Origin: Streptosporangium subroseum
GTDB lineage: Bacteria > Actinomycetota > Actinomycetes > Streptosporangiales > Streptosporangiaceae
Direction of reading: 5' to 3'
DNA length: 64,000 nucleotides
Assembly (NCBI RefSeq): GCF_900188345.1
Contig: NZ_FZOD01000032.1
Location: forward strand, 36,504 to 100,503
Within the stretch, counting starts at the first letter, position 1. Every line of letters begins with the position of its first letter. Positions 45,529 to 55,370 of this stretch are shown here, piece by piece. The translations under genes and the position numbers were made by a program. The notes beneath the pieces are model-generated. The model did no database searches. It was given only the letters and a program-made list of their open reading frames with translations, and had not been told where the DNA came from.

Positions 45529-46209
45529 ATGCGTGTGTCACGCAAGACCTTCCGGCTCTTCTACCAGGGCGCGGTGCTGCTGAGCGTGCTGATGATCGCG
45601 CCGCTGACCTGGGTCTGGCTGGCCAGTTCCGGACATCGGGTGGTCGCCGACTCCTCCCCTGGCTGGATGGCCGAGGTCCCCGAGGCGCCGGTGGCGCTGG
45701 TGCTCGGGGCGGGCATCGCCGGGGAGAACCCGTCGCCCATGCTGGCCAGGCGACTGGACATCTCCGCCGAGCTGTATCGGGCGGGCAAGGTCAGGGCGAT
45801 CCTGCTGTCGGGCGACAACGGGCGGGTGGGATACGACGAGCCGACCGTGATGCACGACTACCTGCTCGCGCGCGGAGTACCGGGCAGGGCGCTCGTCCTC
45901 GACTACGCGGGTTTCGACACCTGGGACTCGTGCGTGCGGGCCCGCACCGTGTTCGGCGCCCACCGGCTCACCGTGGTCACCCAGGTCTTCCACCTGCCCA
46001 GGGCCGTCACCCTGTGCCGTACGGCGGGCGTGGAGGCATTCGGCGTCGGCGACGACTCGAGCAAGCGGTGGGTCTCCACCTATGCCCTCGCGGCCCGCGA
46101 GTTCTTCGCCTCGGCGAAGGGGCTTCTCGACTCCGTGGTCCTCGACTCCGACCCGGTCTTCCCCGGTCCGCGCGAGACGAGCCTGGACGCCGCGCTTCAG
46201 TCGGGATGA
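45529..46209 (+). CDS. SanA/YdcF-like DUF218 membrane protein
   Basis: 226 residues. One N-terminal membrane helix (about 13-33), then a DUF218 domain with VALVLGAGIAGENPSPMLARRLD, LLSGDN, YDEPTVMHDYLLARGVP and VTQVFHLPRAVTLC, as in the vancomycin high-temperature exclusion protein SanA. The role is probably in the cell envelope. It overlaps the convergent PrsW-like gene by 13 bp at the 3' end. Confidence 0.88.
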   Translation: MRVSRKTFRLFYQGAVLLSVLMIAPLTWVWLASSGHRVVADSSPGWMAEVPEAPVALVLGAGIAGENPSPMLARRLDISAELYRAGKVRAILLSGDNGRVGYDEPTVMHDYLLARGVPGRALVLDYAGFDTWDSCVRARTVFGAHRLTVVTQVFHLPRAVTLCRTAGVEAFGVGDDSSKRWVSTYALAAREFFASAKGLLDSVVLDSDPVFPGPRETSLDAALQSG

Positions 46210-47441
46210 GCGCCGTACCCGGGGAACGGACGCCGGTAGGAGGCGCCCGGCAGGTTGGGCGGGCCGCCCTGGCCGGGCCGGTATCCCGATGAGGCGCCGC
46301 CGCCGGGGGGCGCGGGCGGCGGCACGGGGAACTGCGCGCGGGCACCCGCCATGCACTCCAACAGTGCCTGCTGCTCCTCGTCGAACGTGCGCTCGTCGAT
46401 CACGCGGCGCCTGGCCCGCTCGTGGAGCAGGCCGAGCTCGGTGGCCGCGAGCTGGTAGTCGTTCATCGCCCGCAGCCCTCCCCTGCCGCCGTGTGTCTTC
46501 GCCCACTGCCGGGCGTGGCGGCGTCCGGGCAGGGAGGAGAGCATGTTGACGTCGTACTGGGCGACGAGCCCGGTCGGCTGGTAGGCGGGCAGATAGCTCT
46601 GGATCAGGCCGACGATGCGCTTGCGGTCGCGGAAGACGATCCAGATCATGACGAACAGCACGATCATCAGCAGCAGGTAGGCGATGGCCAGGCCGCCGAT
46701 GCCGACGTAGGACGCGAAGCCGTTCCAGATCCCGTGGAGCGCCATCGCGCCGATCCAGCCGGCGGCGATCACGAAGATCCGCATCGGCCCCTGGCGCTGC
46801 GCGGCGTAGGCCACCGCGACGCCGATCATGGAGGTGAACAGCGGATGGGCGAACGGCGACAGGATCCCCCGCAACACGACGGTCACCGCCAGGCCCTGCG
46901 CGCCCAGGTCGTCGAGAGCGGCCACGTAGTAGCTGACGTTCTCGCTCATCGCGAAGCCGAGGCCGACCATGCTGGCGTAGATGATGCCGTCGGTGGGCCC
47001 GTCGAGCTCCGCCCTCTTGAACCTGAGCAGGCCCAGCAGGACCAGCCCCTTCATCGTCTCCTCGACCACCGGGGCGCCGAACGTCGCGGCGACGTTGCGC
47101 GCGTAGTCGTAGCCCATCCGGACGGCGTTCTCGATGTAGAACAGGTTGAAGGAGTTGATGACCCCGGCGACGAGGACCGCCACGCCCGCGCCCCAGGCGA
47201 ACGCGAAGATCAGGTTGCTTCGGGGTTCGGGCTCCATGCGGTCGAGCGCGAGCACGGCGGCCAGCAGGACGGGGACCGGCGCCAGGGCCAGCCCGAGCGC
47301 GATGAAAAAATAGACCGGATCACCGTTCAGCACGTCGAAGGAGAACGACACCAACGCGCACAACCCGGTAAGGACAAGCCCCGCGATCAGTGCGACAGAC
47401 GGGCGCTCCCTGAGCACCCACCGAGGATCACGGCTTGCCAT
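46197..47441 (-). CDS. PrsW-family intramembrane metalloprotease
   Basis: 414 residues from ATG 47441. Eight or so membrane segments with the active-site motifs in helices: PVVEETMKG (paired Glu), SENVSYY and HPLFTSM. The C-terminal 110 residues are cytoplasmic and Pro/Gly-rich at the end. PrsW in Bacillus cleaves an anti-sigma factor; the target here is unknown and no anti-sigma gene is adjacent. Confidence 0.88.
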   Translation of the reverse strand: MASRDPRWVLRERPSVALIAGLVLTGLCALVSFSFDVLNGDPVYFFIALGLALAPVPVLLAAVLALDRMEPEPRSNLIFAFAWGAGVAVLVAGVINSFNLFYIENAVRMGYDYARNVAATFGAPVVEETMKGLVLLGLLRFKRAELDGPTDGIIYASMVGLGFAMSENVSYYVAALDDLGAQGLAVTVVLRGILSPFAHPLFTSMIGVAVAYAAQRQGPMRIFVIAAGWIGAMALHGIWNGFASYVGIGGLAIAYLLLMIVLFVMIWIVFRDRKRIVGLIQSYLPAYQPTGLVAQYDVNMLSSLPGRRHARQWAKTHGGRGGLRAMNDYQLAATELGLLHERARRRVIDERTFDEEQQALLECMAGARAQFPVPPPAPPGGGASSGYRPGQGGPPNLPGASYRRPFPGYGAHPD

Positions 47442-47548
47442 GGGGCAACCGTAACCGATCAACCACGACCTGTCCCCTCCACTCTCGCGCTTGACCTGGG
47501 GTCAACCGCGAAAGACACATTCGACGGCAAAGAACCGGAAAAGAAGAA

Positions 47549-47570
47549 CCCCCGTGAACGGTCACGGGGG
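47549..47570 (-). terminator. Terminator of ctaB
   Basis: A 9-bp stem (47549-47557 with 47562-47570) has a 4-nt loop, lies 31 nt after the ctaB stop, and is followed on the minus strand by a T-rich TTCTTCTTTTCC tract. Confidence 0.85.
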
Positions 47571-47600
47571 CGACGGCCCTAGCGGAATGCCCGAGCCGGC

Positions 47601-48554
47601 TCAGACGAATATCGAGTCGATGGCGACGGCCAGGAAGAGCAGCGCCAGGTAGGCGTTGGACCAGTGGAAGAAGCGCATCGGGCGCAGGTCCACGCCGGTC
47701 TTGCCCGCGTTGACCCGGCCAAGAAGGCGGTGGACCTCCCACAGGCAGGCCGCGCCGAGGACGAGGGCCACGGCGGGATAGAGCAGCGTGGTCCCGGCCA
47801 CCGGCCACAGCAGCAGCGAGCAGAGCACCGTGGCCCAGGTGTAGACGATGCTCTCCAGCACCACGCGGCGCTCGGTGGCGACCACCGGCAGCATGGGGAT
47901 CTTCGCCGCGGCGTAGTCCTCCTTGTAGCGCATGGCGAGGGTCCAGGTGTGCGGAGGCGTCCAGAAGAACACCACGCCGAAGAGGACCACCGGGGCCCAG
48001 TCGAGGCTGCCGGTGACACCCGCCCAGCCGATCAGCACCGGCATGCAGCCGGCGAGGCCGCCCCACACCACGTTCTGGGAGGTCCTCCGCTTGAGGATCA
48101 TCGAGTAGACGAGCACGTAGAAGAGGTTCGCGGCCAGTGAGAGGCCCGCCGCGAGCCAATTCACCATCAACCCGAGGCCAAGAGTCGACAGCACCCCGAG
48201 GATGACGCCGAAGATCAGCGCGTTGGTCGGCGGGACCAGGTCGCGGGCGAGCGGGCGGCGCCGGGTGCGGCGCATCGTGGCGTCGATGTCACGGTCGATG
48301 TAGCAGTTCAGGGCGTTCGCGCTGCCGGCCGAGAGGGTGCCGAACACCAGGGTGTTGACGGCGATCCACAGCGGTGGCAGGCCTCGTGCGGCCAGGAACA
48401 TCACCGGTAGTGTTGTGATCAGCAGCAGCTCGATGATCCGCGGTTTGGTGAGGGCGACGTACGCCTTCACCGTGTCGCCGAACGAGTGCGGCGTGGCATC
48501 GGATGCCTCGGCCGCCCCGGGAGGGGTCATCGATTGCTTGTCGGTCAGCACCAT
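47601..48554 (-). CDS. ctaB: Protoheme IX farnesyltransferase (heme O synthase)
   Basis: 317 residues, nine membrane segments. The first prenyl-diphosphate-binding Asp motif is in NCYIDRDIDATMRRTRRRP and the second polar loop in MRYKEDYAAAKIPMLP. It transfers farnesyl to heme B, giving heme O, which CtaA converts to heme A. Being divergent from tkt is conserved in actinobacteria, including Mycobacterium. Confidence 0.95.
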   Translation of the reverse strand: MVLTDKQSMTPPGAAEASDATPHSFGDTVKAYVALTKPRIIELLLITTLPVMFLAARGLPPLWIAVNTLVFGTLSAGSANALNCYIDRDIDATMRRTRRRPLARDLVPPTNALIFGVILGVLSTLGLGLMVNWLAAGLSLAANLFYVLVYSMILKRRTSQNVVWGGLAGCMPVLIGWAGVTGSLDWAPVVLFGVVFFWTPPHTWTLAMRYKEDYAAAKIPMLPVVATERRVVLESIVYTWATVLCSLLLWPVAGTTLLYPAVALVLGAACLWEVHRLLGRVNAGKTGVDLRPMRFFHWSNAYLALLFLAVAIDSIFV

Positions 48555-48861
48555 CTAAGGCGCTTCCAGCACGTGCGGGGTCAACGCGTAACCTCTGATT
48601 AGAGCGGATCCGTGAATGCGGGCACCAGCCAGCTTTGAGAACTCACTGTAGTTGTTGGGGGGGCCGGTCCCGGCATGGGGTGCTGAAGCCGCGCGACGGG
48701 ATCCCCTCCGGGGACCCGTCCGCGCTCCTCGCCGCCCCCGCGGACTCGCCCCGACGTGGGCCTGCGCAGCAGCAGGCGAGGCCGAACCGTTAGGGTCCGG
48801 TGTGGGCGGGAAGTACCAGACCGGCGCCATCATTACACGACAAGATCCGGAGAATGAGCAC
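48555..48861. other. Divergent promoter region of ctaB and tkt
   Basis: About 300 bp. A TAGGGT at 48791-48796 may be a tkt -10 box, giving a leader of about 60 nt. A hairpin of imperfect 11-bp arms lies at about 48695-48721. No gene is seen. Confidence 0.45.
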
Positions 48862-50973
48862 TTGAGCAGCGAACTCGTGCCAGCCCTTGAATGGAGCGAC
48901 CTGGACCGTCAGGCGGTCGACGTCGTACGGGCCTTGGCGATGGACGCGGTAGAGAAGGCGGGTTCGGGCCACCCGGGCACCGCGATGAGCTTGGCGCCCG
49001 CCGCCTACCTGCTTTTTCAGCAGGCCATGCGGCACGACCCCTCTGATCCCACCTGGGTGGGCAGGGATAGGTTCGTCCTCTCCGCCGGACACAGCAGCCT
49101 GACCCTTTACATCCAGTTGTTCCTCTCGGGCTACGGCCTCAGCCTGGACGACCTGAAGGCACTGCGCCAGTGGAGCAGCCTGACCCCGGCCCACCCGGAG
49201 CACGGCCACACCATCGGCGTCGAGACCACCACCGGTCCGCTCGGCCAGGGCATCGGCAACGCGGTCGGCATGGCCATGGCGGCCCGCCGCGAGCGCGGCC
49301 TGTTCGACCCGGACGCCGAGGCGGGCACGAGCCCCTTCGACCACACGATCTGGTGCATCGCCTCCGAGGGTGACATCGAGGAGGGCATCAGCCACGAGGT
49401 CAGCTCCATCGCCGCCCACCAGAAGCTGGGCAACCTGATCGTCGTCTTCGACAGCAACCACATCTCCATCGAGGACGACACCCAGATCGCGCTGAGCGAG
49501 GACGTCGTCAGGCGTTACGACGCCTACGGCTGGCACACCCAGACCGTCGACTGGACGCAGACCGGCGACTACGTCGAGGACGTCGAGGCGCTGCACCAGG
49601 CCCTGGAGGCCGCCCGCGCCGAGACCGGCAGGCCGTCGTTCATCCGCCTGCGCACCATCATCGGCTGGCCCGCGCCGAACAAGCAGAACACCGGCAAGGC
49701 CCACGGCGCGGCCCTGGGCGCCGACGAGGTCGCCGCCACCAAGACGGTCATGGGGCAGGACCCGGCCAAGAGCTTCGACGTCCCCGCCGAGGTTCTGGAG
49801 CACACCCGCGAGGTCGTCGAGCGGGGCCGCGCGGCCCACGCCGAGTGGGAGAAGGGCTTCCAGAGCTGGCGCGACGCCAACCCCGAGCGCTTCGCCGAGT
49901 TCGAGCGCATCTCCGCGCGACAGCTCCCCCAGGGCTGGACCGAGGCGCTTCCCGTCTTCGAGACCGGCGCCTCCATCGCCACCCGCAAGGCCTCCGGCGA
50001 GGTGCTCAACAGCCTCGCGCCGGTGCTGCCCGAGCTGTGGGGCGGATCGGCCGACCTGGCCGAATCCAACAACACCACGATGAAGGGCGAGCCGTCCTTC
50101 ATCCCCGAGGAGTTCCAGACCAAGGAGTTCCCGGGCAACCGTTACGGTCGTACGCTGCACTTCGGCATCCGCGAGCACGGCATGGGGTCGATCCTCAACG
50201 GCATCGCGCTGCACAACGGCACCCGCCCCTACGGCGGCACGTTCCTCGTCTTCAGCGACTACATGCGCCCCGCCGTACGGCTCGCGGCGCTGATGAAGCT
50301 GCCGGTCACCTACGTGTGGACGCACGACTCCATCGGTCTCGGCGAGGACGGCCCGACCCACCAGCCCATCGAGCACCTGTGGGCGCTGCGCGCCATCCCG
50401 GGCCTCGACGTGGTCCGCCCCGCCGACGCCAACGAGACGGCCGCCGCGTGGCGGACCGTGCTGGAGCACAACGACCGGCCGGCCGCGCTGGCCCTGACCC
50501 GGCAGAACCTGCCGGTCTACGAGGGCACCGGGGATGCCACGAAGGTCGCCAAGGGCGGTTACGTCCTGCGGGACGCCTCCAACGGCCAGCCCGCGGTGAT
50601 CCTGATCGGCACCGGCTCCGAGGTCGAGCTGGCCGTCGAGGCCCGCGAGCTCCTGGAGGCGGAGGGATTCCCGACCCGGGTCGTGTCGATGCCGTGCGTC
50701 GAGTGGTTCCAGGCCCAGGACTCCGCCTACAAGCAGACGGTGCTGCCCTCCGCGGTCCGCGCGCGCGTGGCCGTGGAGGCGGGAATCGCACTGGGCTGGC
50801 GGGAGTTCGTGGGAGATGAAGGGGAAGTAGTGAGTTTGGAGCACTTCGGTGCCTCTGCCCCATACAAGACCCTCTACGAGCAGTTCGGCCTCACCGCCGA
50901 GCGAGTCGCTGCCGCCGCGAAGGCCAGCCTCGCGAAGACCGGGGCCGACAAGGGCGAGACGACGGGAAACTGA
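48862..50973 (+). CDS. tkt: Transketolase
   Basis: 703 residues from TTG 48862, with GGAGA 8 nt before; no ATG or GTG gives a better family fit. TPP-binding GSGHPGTAMSLAPAAY, GPLGQGIGNAVGMA, EGDIEEGISHE and FDSNHISI are present, and the C-terminal DSIGLGEDGPTHQPIEHL. It moves two-carbon units between sugar phosphates in the non-oxidative pentose phosphate pathway. It starts a six-gene pathway block. Confidence 0.96.
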   Translation: MSSELVPALEWSDLDRQAVDVVRALAMDAVEKAGSGHPGTAMSLAPAAYLLFQQAMRHDPSDPTWVGRDRFVLSAGHSSLTLYIQLFLSGYGLSLDDLKALRQWSSLTPAHPEHGHTIGVETTTGPLGQGIGNAVGMAMAARRERGLFDPDAEAGTSPFDHTIWCIASEGDIEEGISHEVSSIAAHQKLGNLIVVFDSNHISIEDDTQIALSEDVVRRYDAYGWHTQTVDWTQTGDYVEDVEALHQALEAARAETGRPSFIRLRTIIGWPAPNKQNTGKAHGAALGADEVAATKTVMGQDPAKSFDVPAEVLEHTREVVERGRAAHAEWEKGFQSWRDANPERFAEFERISARQLPQGWTEALPVFETGASIATRKASGEVLNSLAPVLPELWGGSADLAESNNTTMKGEPSFIPEEFQTKEFPGNRYGRTLHFGIREHGMGSILNGIALHNGTRPYGGTFLVFSDYMRPAVRLAALMKLPVTYVWTHDSIGLGEDGPTHQPIEHLWALRAIPGLDVVRPADANETAAAWRTVLEHNDRPAALALTRQNLPVYEGTGDATKVAKGGYVLRDASNGQPAVILIGTGSEVELAVEARELLEAEGFPTRVVSMPCVEWFQAQDSAYKQTVLPSAVRARVAVEAGIALGWREFVGDEGEVVSLEHFGASAPYKTLYEQFGLTAERVAAAAKASLAKTGADKGETTGN

Positions 50974-50975
50974 TC

Positions 50976-52079
50976 ATGAGTGAGATTCTGAAGAGACTTT
51001 CGGAGCAGGGCGTCTCCATCTGGCTGGACGACATCAGCCGCGAGCGCCTGCGTACCGGCAACCTGGAGTCGCTGATCCGCGAGAAGTCCGTGGTCGGCGT
51101 CACCTCCAACCCGACGATCTTCGCCTCGGCGCTGAGCAAGGGCGACGCCTACGACACCCAGCTCCACGACCTGAAGGTGCGTGGAGTGGACCTCGAGGAG
51201 GCGGTGCGCGCCATCACCACCTATGACATCCGCTGGGCCGCCGACGTGCTGAAGCCGGTCTACGACGCCACCCGCGGTGTGGACGGCCGGGTCTCGATCG
51301 AGGTCGACCCGCGCCTGGCCAGGGACACCGACAAGACGGTCGCCGAGGCCCGCGCTCTGTGGTGGATGGTCGACCGGCCCAACCTGTTCATCAAGATCCC
51401 CGCCACGGTCGAGGGCCTGCCCGCGATCGCCCAGGCGATCTCCGAGGGCATCAGCGTCAACGTCACGCTGATCTTCTCCCTCGAGCGCTACCGCGCCGTG
51501 ATGGAGGCCTGGCTGACCGGCCTGGAGCGGGCGAAGGCGAACGGCCTGGACCTGTCGGGCATCGAGTCGGTGGCCTCGTTCTTCGTCAGCAGGGTGGACG
51601 GCGAGATCGACAAGCGCCTGGACAAGATCGGCACGCCCGAGGCGCTGCAGCTCAGGGGCAAGGCCGCGGTCGCCAACGCCCGCCTGGCCTTCGCCGCCTT
51701 CGAGGACGTCACGAACTCCCCGCGCTGGCAGGCCCTGGCCGCCGCCGGCGCTCGCCCGCAGCGCCCGCTGTGGGCCTCCACCGGGACCAAGAACCCCGAG
51801 TACCCCGACACCCTCTACGTCGACGACCTGGTCACGGCCGGCACGGTCAACACGATGCCGGAGAAGACCCTCAACGCGGTGGCCGACCACAGCAAGATCA
51901 CCGGCGACACCGTTCGTCCCTTCTACGAGCAGGCCTGGAACACCATGGCCGCGCTCAAGGAGGTCGGCATCGACTACGACGACGTCGTGAGGTTCCTGGA
52001 GGAGGACGGTGTGGCCAAGTTCGAGGCGTCCTGGACCGAGCTCCTGTCCACCGTCGCCACCGAGCTGAAGAAGGCCTGA
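50976..52079 (+). CDS. tal: Transaldolase
   Basis: 367 residues, the long actinobacterial type. The Schiff-base Lys140 is in NLFIKIPATVEGL; GVTSNPTIFASAL and VNVTLIFSLERY are further marks. It starts 2 nt after the tkt stop. It transfers dihydroxyacetone units between sugar phosphates. Confidence 0.96.
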   Translation: MSEILKRLSEQGVSIWLDDISRERLRTGNLESLIREKSVVGVTSNPTIFASALSKGDAYDTQLHDLKVRGVDLEEAVRAITTYDIRWAADVLKPVYDATRGVDGRVSIEVDPRLARDTDKTVAEARALWWMVDRPNLFIKIPATVEGLPAIAQAISEGISVNVTLIFSLERYRAVMEAWLTGLERAKANGLDLSGIESVASFFVSRVDGEIDKRLDKIGTPEALQLRGKAAVANARLAFAAFEDVTNSPRWQALAAAGARPQRPLWASTGTKNPEYPDTLYVDDLVTAGTVNTMPEKTLNAVADHSKITGDTVRPFYEQAWNTMAALKEVGIDYDDVVRFLEEDGVAKFEASWTELLSTVATELKKA

Positions 52080-52083
52080 ACAC

Positions 52084-53712
52084 ATGTCAGTGTCCGTGAC
52101 GTTCGACGACGAGAATCTGGCCGAACTGGCCTCCGAGGCCGTGGGCCGACTCGTCGCCGAAGGGGTCCCCGCCGCCCTGGCGAGCGGGGACCCCACGCTG
52201 TGGGGCCCGGGGGCCGAGCCCGAGGCGACCGTCCGCCTCGGCTGGCTCACCCTTCCACTGACAAGCCGTGAGCTGCTTCCCGAGATCGAGAAGCTGGTCG
52301 AGCGGGCCCGCGCGGAGAACCTGAACCACGTGGTCCTCGCGGGCATGGGCGGCTCCTCGCTCGCCCCCGAGGTCATCACGACGAGCGCCGACGTGCCGCT
52401 GACCGTGCTCGACACCACCGACCCCGGTCAGGTGCGCCGCGCGCTCGAAGACCGGCTGGAGAGCACGATCCTGGTGGTCGCCAGCAAGAGCGGCGGCACC
52501 GCCGAGACCGACAGCCACCGGCGGATCTACGAGAAGGCCTTCCGCGACGCGGGGATCGACCCGGCCGACCGGATCGTCGTGGTCACCGACCCCGGCTCCC
52601 CGCTGGAGCAGAGCGCCATCGAGGCGGGCTACACGGTCATCCTGGCCGACCCCACCGTCGGCGGCCGCTACAGCGCCCTGTCGGCGTTCGGCCTGGTGCC
52701 CAGCGCCCTCGCGGGGGCCGACGTCAAGGAGCTGCTCGACGACGCGGCCGCCGTGCAGCCGCTGCTGTCGCAGACCGAGGGCAACCCCGGCCTGGACCTC
52801 GGCGCCGCCCTCGGCGCCGCCGCGGCCGACGGGCGTGACAAGCTCGTGATCGAGGACGACCTCTCGGAGATCAACGGCCTGCCCGACTGGATCGAGCAGC
52901 TCATCGCCGAGTCCACCGGCAAGTCCGGCAAGGGCATCCTGCCCGTCGTCGGCGCCGACCCGAGTGGCGTCGACGACGAGCTGGTCGTCGGGATCGACAC
53001 CGACGGCGCGGTGACCGTCACCGGCCCGCTGGGCGCGCAGTTCCTCGTCTGGGAGTACGCCACGGCCGTCGCCGGCCGCGTGCTCGGCATCGACCCGTTC
53101 AGCCAGCCGAACGTGGCCGAGTCCAAGGAGAACACCGGCGAGCTGCTGGACCAGGCCGAGCTGCCGGTCGGCACGCCGATCCTGGTCGACGGCCCGGTCG
53201 AGGTGTACGGCGAGCTACCGGGCTCGGAGGCTCCCGAGGATCTGTCCGACGTGCTCACCCGGCTGCTGGACGCGATCCCCGAAGACGGCTATCTCACGAT
53301 CATGGCTTACCTCGACCGGGAGGCGGCGTTCGACGCCCCCTATCCCGAGGGCGCCTCGTTCGAGGAGATGACCGACGCGTGGAGCGGGGCCGACCCGGTC
53401 ACGCTGCGCGGACAGCTCGCGACGCGGACCGAGCGCCCGGTCACCTTCGGGTGGGGCCCCCGGTTCCTGCACTCCACCGGCCAGTACCACAAGGGTGGCC
53501 CGCAGAACGGAGTGTTCCTGCAGATCACCGGGGCCGTTGAGGACGACATCGAGGTTCCCGGAAAGCCGTACACCCTGGGCCGCCTGCAGCTGGCCCAGGC
53601 TCTGGGAGACCAGGGCGCGCTGGCCAAGCGCGGACGTCCCACCGTACGGCTGCACCTGACCGATCGCGTGGCAGGCGTCGAGCGTCTGCTCGCCGCCGCC
53701 CGGCAGGCCTGA
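52084..53712 (+). CDS. pgi: Glucose-6-phosphate isomerase (actinobacterial SIS-domain type)
   Basis: 542 residues. The SIS fold shows VLAGMGGSSLAPEV (about 79-92) and VASKSGGTAETDSH for phosphate binding, and FGWGPRFLHSTGQYHKGGP near the C-terminus, where His is in the active-site region. It is a divergent subgroup relative to E. coli Pgi. It links fructose-6-phosphate to glucose-6-phosphate, the substrate of the next gene's product. It starts 4 nt after tal. Confidence 0.9.
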   Translation: MSVSVTFDDENLAELASEAVGRLVAEGVPAALASGDPTLWGPGAEPEATVRLGWLTLPLTSRELLPEIEKLVERARAENLNHVVLAGMGGSSLAPEVITTSADVPLTVLDTTDPGQVRRALEDRLESTILVVASKSGGTAETDSHRRIYEKAFRDAGIDPADRIVVVTDPGSPLEQSAIEAGYTVILADPTVGGRYSALSAFGLVPSALAGADVKELLDDAAAVQPLLSQTEGNPGLDLGAALGAAAADGRDKLVIEDDLSEINGLPDWIEQLIAESTGKSGKGILPVVGADPSGVDDELVVGIDTDGAVTVTGPLGAQFLVWEYATAVAGRVLGIDPFSQPNVAESKENTGELLDQAELPVGTPILVDGPVEVYGELPGSEAPEDLSDVLTRLLDAIPEDGYLTIMAYLDREAAFDAPYPEGASFEEMTDAWSGADPVTLRGQLATRTERPVTFGWGPRFLHSTGQYHKGGPQNGVFLQITGAVEDDIEVPGKPYTLGRLQLAQALGDQGALAKRGRPTVRLHLTDRVAGVERLLAAARQA

Positions 53713-53732
53713 ATGGGCCGCTGGAGGTCTGA

Positions 53733-55370
53733 ATGAACAAGGAAAACTCCGAGGTGAAAGCCTCGGAGCCCATAAATTCCGAGGTCAAGGCCGGGGAGCC
53801 CACAACCTCGGCAGCCGCGGCCGCGGTTGCCGCCACCACCGAAGCGGTGGCGGCGGCCAACCCGCTGCGCGACCCGCGCGACAAGCGCATTCCTCGCGTG
53901 GCGGGGCCGTGCGTGCTGGTGCTGTTCGGCGTGACCGGCGACCTGGCACGGAAGAAGCTGCTGCCGGCGATCTACGACCTGGCCAACCGGGGGCTGCTGC
54001 CCCCGGGGTTCTCCCTGGTGGGTTTCGCCCGCCGTGACTGGAAGGACCAGGACTTCGCGGAGCTCACCCACGCGGCCGTCAAGGAGCACGCGCGGACGCC
54101 GTTCCGCGAGGAGGTCTGGAAGCAGCTGTCGGAGGGCATCTTCTTCTGCCCGGGTGAGTTCACCGACGACGGCGCGTTCGACGCGCTGGCCATGATGCTC
54201 AAGGAGATCGACGAGACCCGGGGCACCGGCGGCAACTACGGCTTCTACCTGTCGGTGCCGCCGAAGTTCTTCCCCCTCGTGGTCCAGCAGCTCAAGCGGA
54301 CCAACCTCGCCGACGCCCCTCCCGGGAGCTGGCGGCGGGTTGTGATCGAGAAGCCCTTCGGGCACGACCTGAAGAGTGCCCAGGAGCTGAACACGATCAC
54401 CAGCGCGGTCTTCCCGGAGAGTTCGGTGTTCCGCATCGACCACTACCTGGGCAAGGAGACCGTCCAGAACATCCTGGCGCTGCGGTTCGCCAACAACCTG
54501 TTCGAGCCGATCTGGAACCGGGGTTACGTCGACCACGTTCAGATCACGATGGCCGAGGACATCGGCATCGGCGGCCGGGCGGGTTACTTCGACGGCATCG
54601 GCGCGGCGCGTGACGTGATCCAGAACCACCTGCTGCAGCTGCTGGCCCTGGTCGGCATGGAGGACCCGACGTCGTTCGGCTCCGACTCGCTGCGCAGGGA
54701 GAAGGAGAAGGTCCTCAAGGCGGTGCGGCTGCCGTCGGACCTGTCGCTGTCCACCGCCCGCGGCCGTTACGGTCCGGGCTGGCAGGGCGGCGACCCGGTC
54801 GTCGGTTACACGCAGGAGGAGGGCATCCAGCCCGACTCGATCACCGAGACCTACGCCGCCATCAAGCTGGAGATCGCCAACCGCCGCTGGGCCGGGGTGC
54901 CGTTCTACCTGCGCACCGGCAAGCGGCTCGGCCGCCGGGTGACCGAGGTCGCCGTGGTGTTCCAGCGCGCGCCCCACCTGCCGTTCAGCAAGGACGACAC
55001 CGAGATCCTGGGGCAGAACGCCCTGGTCATCCGGGTGCAGCCCGACGAGGGCATCACGGTGCGGTTCGGCTCCAAGGTGCCCGGCACCGCGATGGAGGTC
55101 AGGGACGTCTCTATGGACTTCGCCTACGGCGAGTCGTTCATGGAGTCCTCCCCCGAGGCCTACGAGCGGCTACTGCTGGACGTGCTGATCGGCGATCCGC
55201 CGCTCTTCCCGCACCAGCGCGAGGTCGAGCTGTCGTGGCAGATTCTCGACCCGATCGAGGAGTTCTGGGCCTCCCAGGGCCCGCCGGAGGAATACCCGGC
55301 GGGCACGTGGGGCCCCAAGTCGGCTGACGAACTGATGGCCCGCGACGGCCGCGTCTGGAGGAGGCTCTAG
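53733..55370 (+). CDS. zwf: Glucose-6-phosphate 1-dehydrogenase
   Basis: 545 residues. NADP motif GVTGDLARKKLLP (66-78), EKPFGHD and the catalytic RIDHYLGKETVQN (234-246). The first 45 residues are an extra Ala/Glu-rich segment containing a NSEVKA(S/G)EP duplication. It oxidises glucose-6-phosphate and makes NADPH. opcA follows immediately (stop TAG, then ATG). Confidence 0.96.
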   Translation: MNKENSEVKASEPINSEVKAGEPTTSAAAAAVAATTEAVAAANPLRDPRDKRIPRVAGPCVLVLFGVTGDLARKKLLPAIYDLANRGLLPPGFSLVGFARRDWKDQDFAELTHAAVKEHARTPFREEVWKQLSEGIFFCPGEFTDDGAFDALAMMLKEIDETRGTGGNYGFYLSVPPKFFPLVVQQLKRTNLADAPPGSWRRVVIEKPFGHDLKSAQELNTITSAVFPESSVFRIDHYLGKETVQNILALRFANNLFEPIWNRGYVDHVQITMAEDIGIGGRAGYFDGIGAARDVIQNHLLQLLALVGMEDPTSFGSDSLRREKEKVLKAVRLPSDLSLSTARGRYGPGWQGGDPVVGYTQEEGIQPDSITETYAAIKLEIANRRWAGVPFYLRTGKRLGRRVTEVAVVFQRAPHLPFSKDDTEILGQNALVIRVQPDEGITVRFGSKVPGTAMEVRDVSMDFAYGESFMESSPEAYERLLLDVLIGDPPLFPHQREVELSWQILDPIEEFWASQGPPEEYPAGTWGPKSADELMARDGRVWRRL

